Assembly (NCBI RefSeq): GCF_003003125.1
Contig: NZ_PVTZ01000001.1
Span: 186,001 to 250,000 of the forward strand
Origin: Laceyella sediminis
Lineage (GTDB): Bacteria > Bacillota > Bacilli > Thermoactinomycetales > Thermoactinomycetaceae
Direction of reading: 5' to 3'
DNA: 64,000 nucleotides
The notes under the pieces were generated by a model that saw only the letters and a program-made list of their open reading frames with translations, ran no database searches and had not been told where the DNA came from. Below, piece after piece: positions 59,705 through 64,000 of the stretch (positions within the stretch are counted from its first letter, which is position 1; every line of letters starts with the position of its first letter). The translations under genes and the position numbers were made by a program.

Positions 59705-59744
59705 AAAAAGATCTCGCCCCAAGTTTTGGGACGAGATCTTTTCA
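59703..59744 (-). terminator. Terminator after trpS
   Basis: Perfect 10-bp arms AAAGATCTCG (59707-59716) and CGAGATCTTT (59732-59741) enclose a partly paired CCCC/GGG interior; T residues follow on the minus strand. Confidence 0.85.
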
Positions 59745-59745
59745 T

Positions 59746-61041
<1,296 letters not shown>

Positions 61042-61048
61042 ATACTTA

Positions 61049-61078
61049 ATGATATTCATTTTGCTCCAATATTGCCAA
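61049..61078 (-). promoter_or_regulatory. SigA promoter of the trpS leader
   Basis: TTGGCA (61073-61078) and TATCAT (61049-61054) are 18 bp apart on the minus strand. Confidence 0.65.
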
Positions 61079-61151
61079 AAAGTCAAGCGAGCCCTTATTT
61101 ACAAAGGGCCGGGAATGTGCTAGTTTTTTTCTAGAATCAGGAGGGACGGAT

Positions 61152-61664
61152 ATGGGACAAACTTTACCGATTCATCTCACAACCATCGCGCCGATCATCG
61201 GGGTCGCCATGGCTTCGACTTTTTTTATCATGCGGTTGAGAGCTTCCAAAAAGCCGACTTCAGCAAAAAAAATTATCATACCACCCCTGGGGATGAGCAC
61301 CGGTTTCCTGATGTTCGTGTTTCCAGAATGCCGCATCCCCCTCTCTTGGGCGATCCTGTCTTTTTTGGTGGGAGCCTTGTTCTTCTCGTTGCCACTCATC
61401 AAAACATCCGCGTTTGAAATTAAAGGGGACGACATTTACCTGAAGCAGTCCCGCGCCTTCGTTGTCATTTTGAGCGGATTGTTTGTGGTGCGCCTCGCCT
61501 TGCACAACTACATCGAACATCATATCAGCATCTTCCAGACAGGCGGCGTTTTCTTCATCCTCGCCTTTGGCATGTTGTTGCCGTGGCGCGTCGCCATGCT
61601 GTTCCAATATAAAAAGATCAAAGAACAGCTTGGGCAGAAAAACGTCCCCTCGCCCACAGCCTAA
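61152..61664 (+). CDS. ccdC: CcdC-family membrane protein
   Basis: The 170-residue protein has about four to five membrane helices and the CcdC (YneJ, PF07301-like) pattern: KIIIPPLGMSTGFLMFV, FEIKGDDIYLKQSRAF and GGVFFILAFGMLLPWRVAML. In Bacillus the gene is found with ccdA and cytochrome c maturation functions, though its own role is unclear. Here it stands alone between trpS and a DUF523 gene. The ATG at 61152 follows aggaggg. Confidence 0.85.
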   Translation: MGQTLPIHLTTIAPIIGVAMASTFFIMRLRASKKPTSAKKIIIPPLGMSTGFLMFVFPECRIPLSWAILSFLVGALFFSLPLIKTSAFEIKGDDIYLKQSRAFVVILSGLFVVRLALHNYIEHHISIFQTGGVFFILAFGMLLPWRVAMLFQYKKIKEQLGQKNVPSPTA

Positions 61665-61673
61665 CAAGGTAAA

Positions 61674-61702
61674 CCCTCCTTCTTCGGAGGGCCCATTTTT
61701 TT
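61674..61702 (+). terminator. Terminator after ccdC
   Basis: CCCTCC (61674-61679) pairs with GGAGGG (61686-61691) around a short loop, followed by a run of seven T. Confidence 0.85.
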
Positions 61703-61747
61703 CCAGGCGCCATAAAGTTGCGGGACGCGTTTTCCATTAGGGCTTGC

Positions 61748-62209
61748 TCATGACTCCTGCTTCCACTCCTCCTCAGACACGACGTTAATCCCGTGGCGCT
61801 TAAGCAATGCCGCTGTCACTCCTTGTCCTGCTTTCTTCACGCCTTGAAAGGTGCCGTCATATACGATGCAATTGCCGCATGAGGGGCTTTTCTCTTTCAA
61901 GATTGCCTCCTCCACCCCCAGCATTTGGGCTACGCGTAACGCCTCATAAGCTCCCCGCACAAACGCTTCGGTCACATCTTCTCCGTCCACGGTGACCACT
62001 TTTGCCTTTCCATCCAACACATCATGCCCATCGCCGCCAACGATTTCCGCTGGTTTGCGTGGAGTGGACAACCCGCCAAGCTGCTCCGGACAGACGGGCA
62101 CCGCCTCCCCCCGCTTAATGAGTTCTTGAATCTGCTCCACCCGATTGTGCTTGCCATCATACCGGCAATGGATACCGGCAAAACAAGCACTCACCAATTT
62201 TTTCTTCAT
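61748..62209 (-). CDS. DUF523 family protein (YbbK-like)
   Basis: The 153-residue protein matches DUF523: an N-terminal KLVSACFAGIHCRYDGKHNR, PVCPEQLGGLSTPRKPAEIV and the Cys motif LKEKSPSCGNCIVYDGTFQG. The three Cys clusters suggest metal or cluster binding; the function is not established. The frame is open eight codons upstream, but the ATG at 62209 follows gaaggg. The gap 62210-62449 holds only AT-rich sequence with the next gene's promoter region. Confidence 0.85.
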   Translation of the reverse strand: MKKKLVSACFAGIHCRYDGKHNRVEQIQELIKRGEAVPVCPEQLGGLSTPRKPAEIVGGDGHDVLDGKAKVVTVDGEDVTEAFVRGAYEALRVAQMLGVEEAILKEKSPSCGNCIVYDGTFQGVKKAGQGVTAALLKRHGINVVSEEEWKQES

Positions 62210-62449
62210 CGTATCCCTTCCCTTGTCTTCCATATTACTCCATTTGATTATCCGTCACGCCCTAATGTACCCCTTCTCCACGCCCTGATCAACATCCCTT
62301 TCGGACCGGAAATCGAACGCACTAGCAAGAAATTTCCGAACTCAAATAAAAACCTACTCTAAGTGTTTTAAACTTGATAAAATAGGAAAGTGATAGATAT
62401 CTCATTTTTTTCCGCTTTGTAACCGTTTACTGGAGGAGAGTGTTTCTAC

Positions 62450-63751
62450 GTGTCTGAAAAAGCGATTGTGGTGGGTGGAGGTTTGGCCGGTTTGAGCGCC
62501 GCCGCTCGGCTCGCACACAATGGATACGATGTGACTTTGTTGGAAAAAGCGCCCAAATTGGGTGGTCGGGCGATTACCATTCCGTTGAAAGGATTTAATT
62601 TCAACTTTGGGGCGCATGCCATTTACGCCCGCGACAAGTCCATTTTGCGCAAATTCGAACATGAAATTGGCTTGAACGTCGATTGGAAAGATTTTTCCCC
62701 ATCCAAAGCCTTTTATGACATGGGATCGTATACAACGCCGATGCCGGCAACATTGGAAGGGCTTTACCGTACCAAAGTGCTGGATTCGCAAAACAAATTG
62801 CGATTTGCTTATGAAGTGTTCAAAACAATGTCCTCCATCAATCGCGGGGAAGAAGGCATCCCTATTGGTGAGTATTTACAAAAGGAAACGCCACAAGTCC
62901 GCGATTTGCTTTTGACCATCGCTTCATCCAACTTTTTCACCAATGAACCAGAACGCATTCCTTCGACGTTGTTTTTCGATTACTACCGACGCCTGTTCGC
63001 GACCCAACGGGCCGTTTCTTACATCGGCGGCGGTTGGCAAGCCATCGTGCAGGCTTTCGCCGACATCATCGAAAAAAACGGCGGACGCATCATCACCAAA
63101 GAAAAAGTAAGTCGGATCGACCTGGACGGCAAGGAAATCACAGCCATCTACGGCAAAGAAGACACGGTGTACACCGCAGATCATTATCTATTCTGCATTC
63201 CGCCCAAGGAATGTAGCCAATTGTTTGCGGAAACGCCTTTGCAAAAGTATTTCGAAGAATATGTTCGTTACTCCCCCACCAGTGTGGTCGTGTACGACGT
63301 CGGCCTTTCCGAACGGATTTCCAGCCCGTTTACTTACATTTATCAAAAGGCGCAAAAGGTATTCATCACAGACATTTCATACTATGACATGACCTGTGTA
63401 CCTGAGGGCGGACAATTGATGCAAGCCGTCGCCTATCTAAATGAAGAGGAGATCGCCCAAAACAAAGCCGATGAGAAAGTAGCCATCATCGAATCCATTT
63501 ATGACAAGCACTTCCCCGGCTGGCGCGACCGGCTTGTAGCTAAACGTGTGTCCAAAAAAGCGACGGTACAGGAAATCAAATGCATTGATGACCAACGGCT
63601 GATGCCGGTCAAATTCCACAGCCTGGCCAACGCTTATTTCGCAGGTGACTGGTGTCAAGGAAAAGGGCAACTGTCGGAGCTTTCCTTCACCTCCGCTTAT
63701 GAAGCCACCCGCCGCATCATGAAGCACCCTGTTGAAGAGGAACAGGATTGA
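62450..63751 (+). CDS. FAD-dependent oxidoreductase (amine oxidase/phytoene desaturase-like)
   Basis: The 433-residue flavoprotein has the dinucleotide motif AIVVGGGLAGLSAAARLAHN, followed by TLLEKAPKLGGRA, and the C-terminal FAD closure AYFAGDWCQGKGQLSELSFT. It belongs to the large amine oxidase/carotenoid desaturase/protoporphyrinogen oxidase superfamily. No carotenoid or heme genes lie nearby, so the substrate is unknown. The start is a GTG with ggaggaga upstream. Confidence 0.85.
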   Translation: MSEKAIVVGGGLAGLSAAARLAHNGYDVTLLEKAPKLGGRAITIPLKGFNFNFGAHAIYARDKSILRKFEHEIGLNVDWKDFSPSKAFYDMGSYTTPMPATLEGLYRTKVLDSQNKLRFAYEVFKTMSSINRGEEGIPIGEYLQKETPQVRDLLLTIASSNFFTNEPERIPSTLFFDYYRRLFATQRAVSYIGGGWQAIVQAFADIIEKNGGRIITKEKVSRIDLDGKEITAIYGKEDTVYTADHYLFCIPPKECSQLFAETPLQKYFEEYVRYSPTSVVVYDVGLSERISSPFTYIYQKAQKVFITDISYYDMTCVPEGGQLMQAVAYLNEEEIAQNKADEKVAIIESIYDKHFPGWRDRLVAKRVSKKATVQEIKCIDDQRLMPVKFHSLANAYFAGDWCQGKGQLSELSFTSAYEATRRIMKHPVEEEQD

Positions 63752-63755
63752 TTCG

Positions 63756-63794
63756 TAAAAAGCCCGGCTCGCTATTCGCAAGCCGGGCTTTTTG
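63756..63794. terminator. Bidirectional terminator
   Basis: AAAGCCCGGCT and AGCCGGGCTTT are perfect complements separated by nine bases, with A/T runs on both sides. They lie between the convergent oxidoreductase and membrane-protein genes. Confidence 0.9.
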
Positions 63795-63803
63795 CATTTG
63801 TCA

Positions 63804-64000
63804 TCAACTCATCAACATGACCACACAGGTGCCGATCAACGTCATCCCCAAGGTCACGGATGCAAACACAATGGAAAATAACCTTTTCTCTTCAGCGTAA
63901 GTATGCAGTTGTTCCGGCGTCTTCCCATCCATCCGCTTAATGTGCGAACGATGGTTTAAGTTGATAATCAATAGCACGATCACCGGAACGACAATGAAAT
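63804..64000 (-). CDS. Membrane protein, C-terminal part (runs off window)
   Basis: The last 64 codons of a gene enter from the right edge. They encode the end of one membrane helix (FIVVPVIVLLIINLN), a charged loop (HRSHIKRMDGKTPEQLHTYA) and a second helix up to the stop (IVFASVTLGMTLIGTCVVML). Not recognised; the start lies outside the window. Confidence 0.65.
   Translation of the reverse strand, partial: FIVVPVIVLLIINLNHRSHIKRMDGKTPEQLHTYAEEKRLFSIVFASVTLGMTLIGTCVVMLMS

Overview
The window is a 64 kb chromosomal segment of a spore-forming Firmicute. Gene order over roughly 4-47 kb follows the classic Bacillus block: dnaG-rpoD, ccpN-yqfL, glyQS, recO-yqzL-era-cdd-dgkA-ybeY-pgpH-phoH-yqfD-yqfC, floA-nfeD-yqeY-rpsU, mtaB-rsmE-prmA, the dnaK operon, hemW-lepA-yqxA-spoIIP-gpr. 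An archaeal-type (group III) chaperonin inside the hrcA-grpE-dnaK operon and the moderately high GC housekeeping genes suggest a thermophilic Bacillales lineage, possibly Thermoactinomycetaceae. That assignment is an inference.

Layout. 1-4 kb: partial M1 peptidase, hppD, a GNAT acetyltransferase and an acyl-CoA dehydrogenase. 4-12 kb: rpoD and dnaG, then the gluconeogenic unit ccpN-yqfL-ppdK. 12-14.5 kb: a TIM-barrel protein, an Imm26-like protein and a GNAT gene broken by one stop codon. 14.5-29.5 kb: glyQS with a T-box, then the recO-to-rpsU run with era, c-di-AMP phosphodiesterase, sporulation and membrane genes. 29.5-47 kb: a small hypothetical gene, a Na/Pi cotransporter, deoC, translation and tRNA/rRNA modification genes, the CIRCE-controlled heat-shock operon, hemW, lepA, yqxA and spoIIP.

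The main discovery is at 47.0-59.2 kb. The germination protease gene gpr is split. Its N-terminal part lies at 58461-59190 and its C-terminal part at 47009-47385, with an 11,075-bp element between them. The element carries a large serine recombinase, a 54-residue candidate directionality factor, an RHS/WapA-like surface polymorphic toxin, a TPR protein and several small membrane or hypothetical genes. Joining the two gpr parts at the shared 8-bp core GGAACTCC gives exactly 369 codons (368 aa), the usual GPR length, in frame. The element-side att arms form an imperfect inverted repeat (16/20), and a third copy of the arm lies at the promoter of the recombinase gene. This is a skin-like intervening element, but in a gene with a forespore (SigG/SigF-type) promoter. 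Excision would therefore have to happen in the germ line, unlike skin in sigK. The recombinase reading frame also runs through the att core, so its C-terminus would change on excision.

59.2-64 kb: rpsT, trpS with a T-box, ccdC, a DUF523 gene, an FAD-dependent oxidoreductase and the end of a membrane-protein gene that runs off the window.
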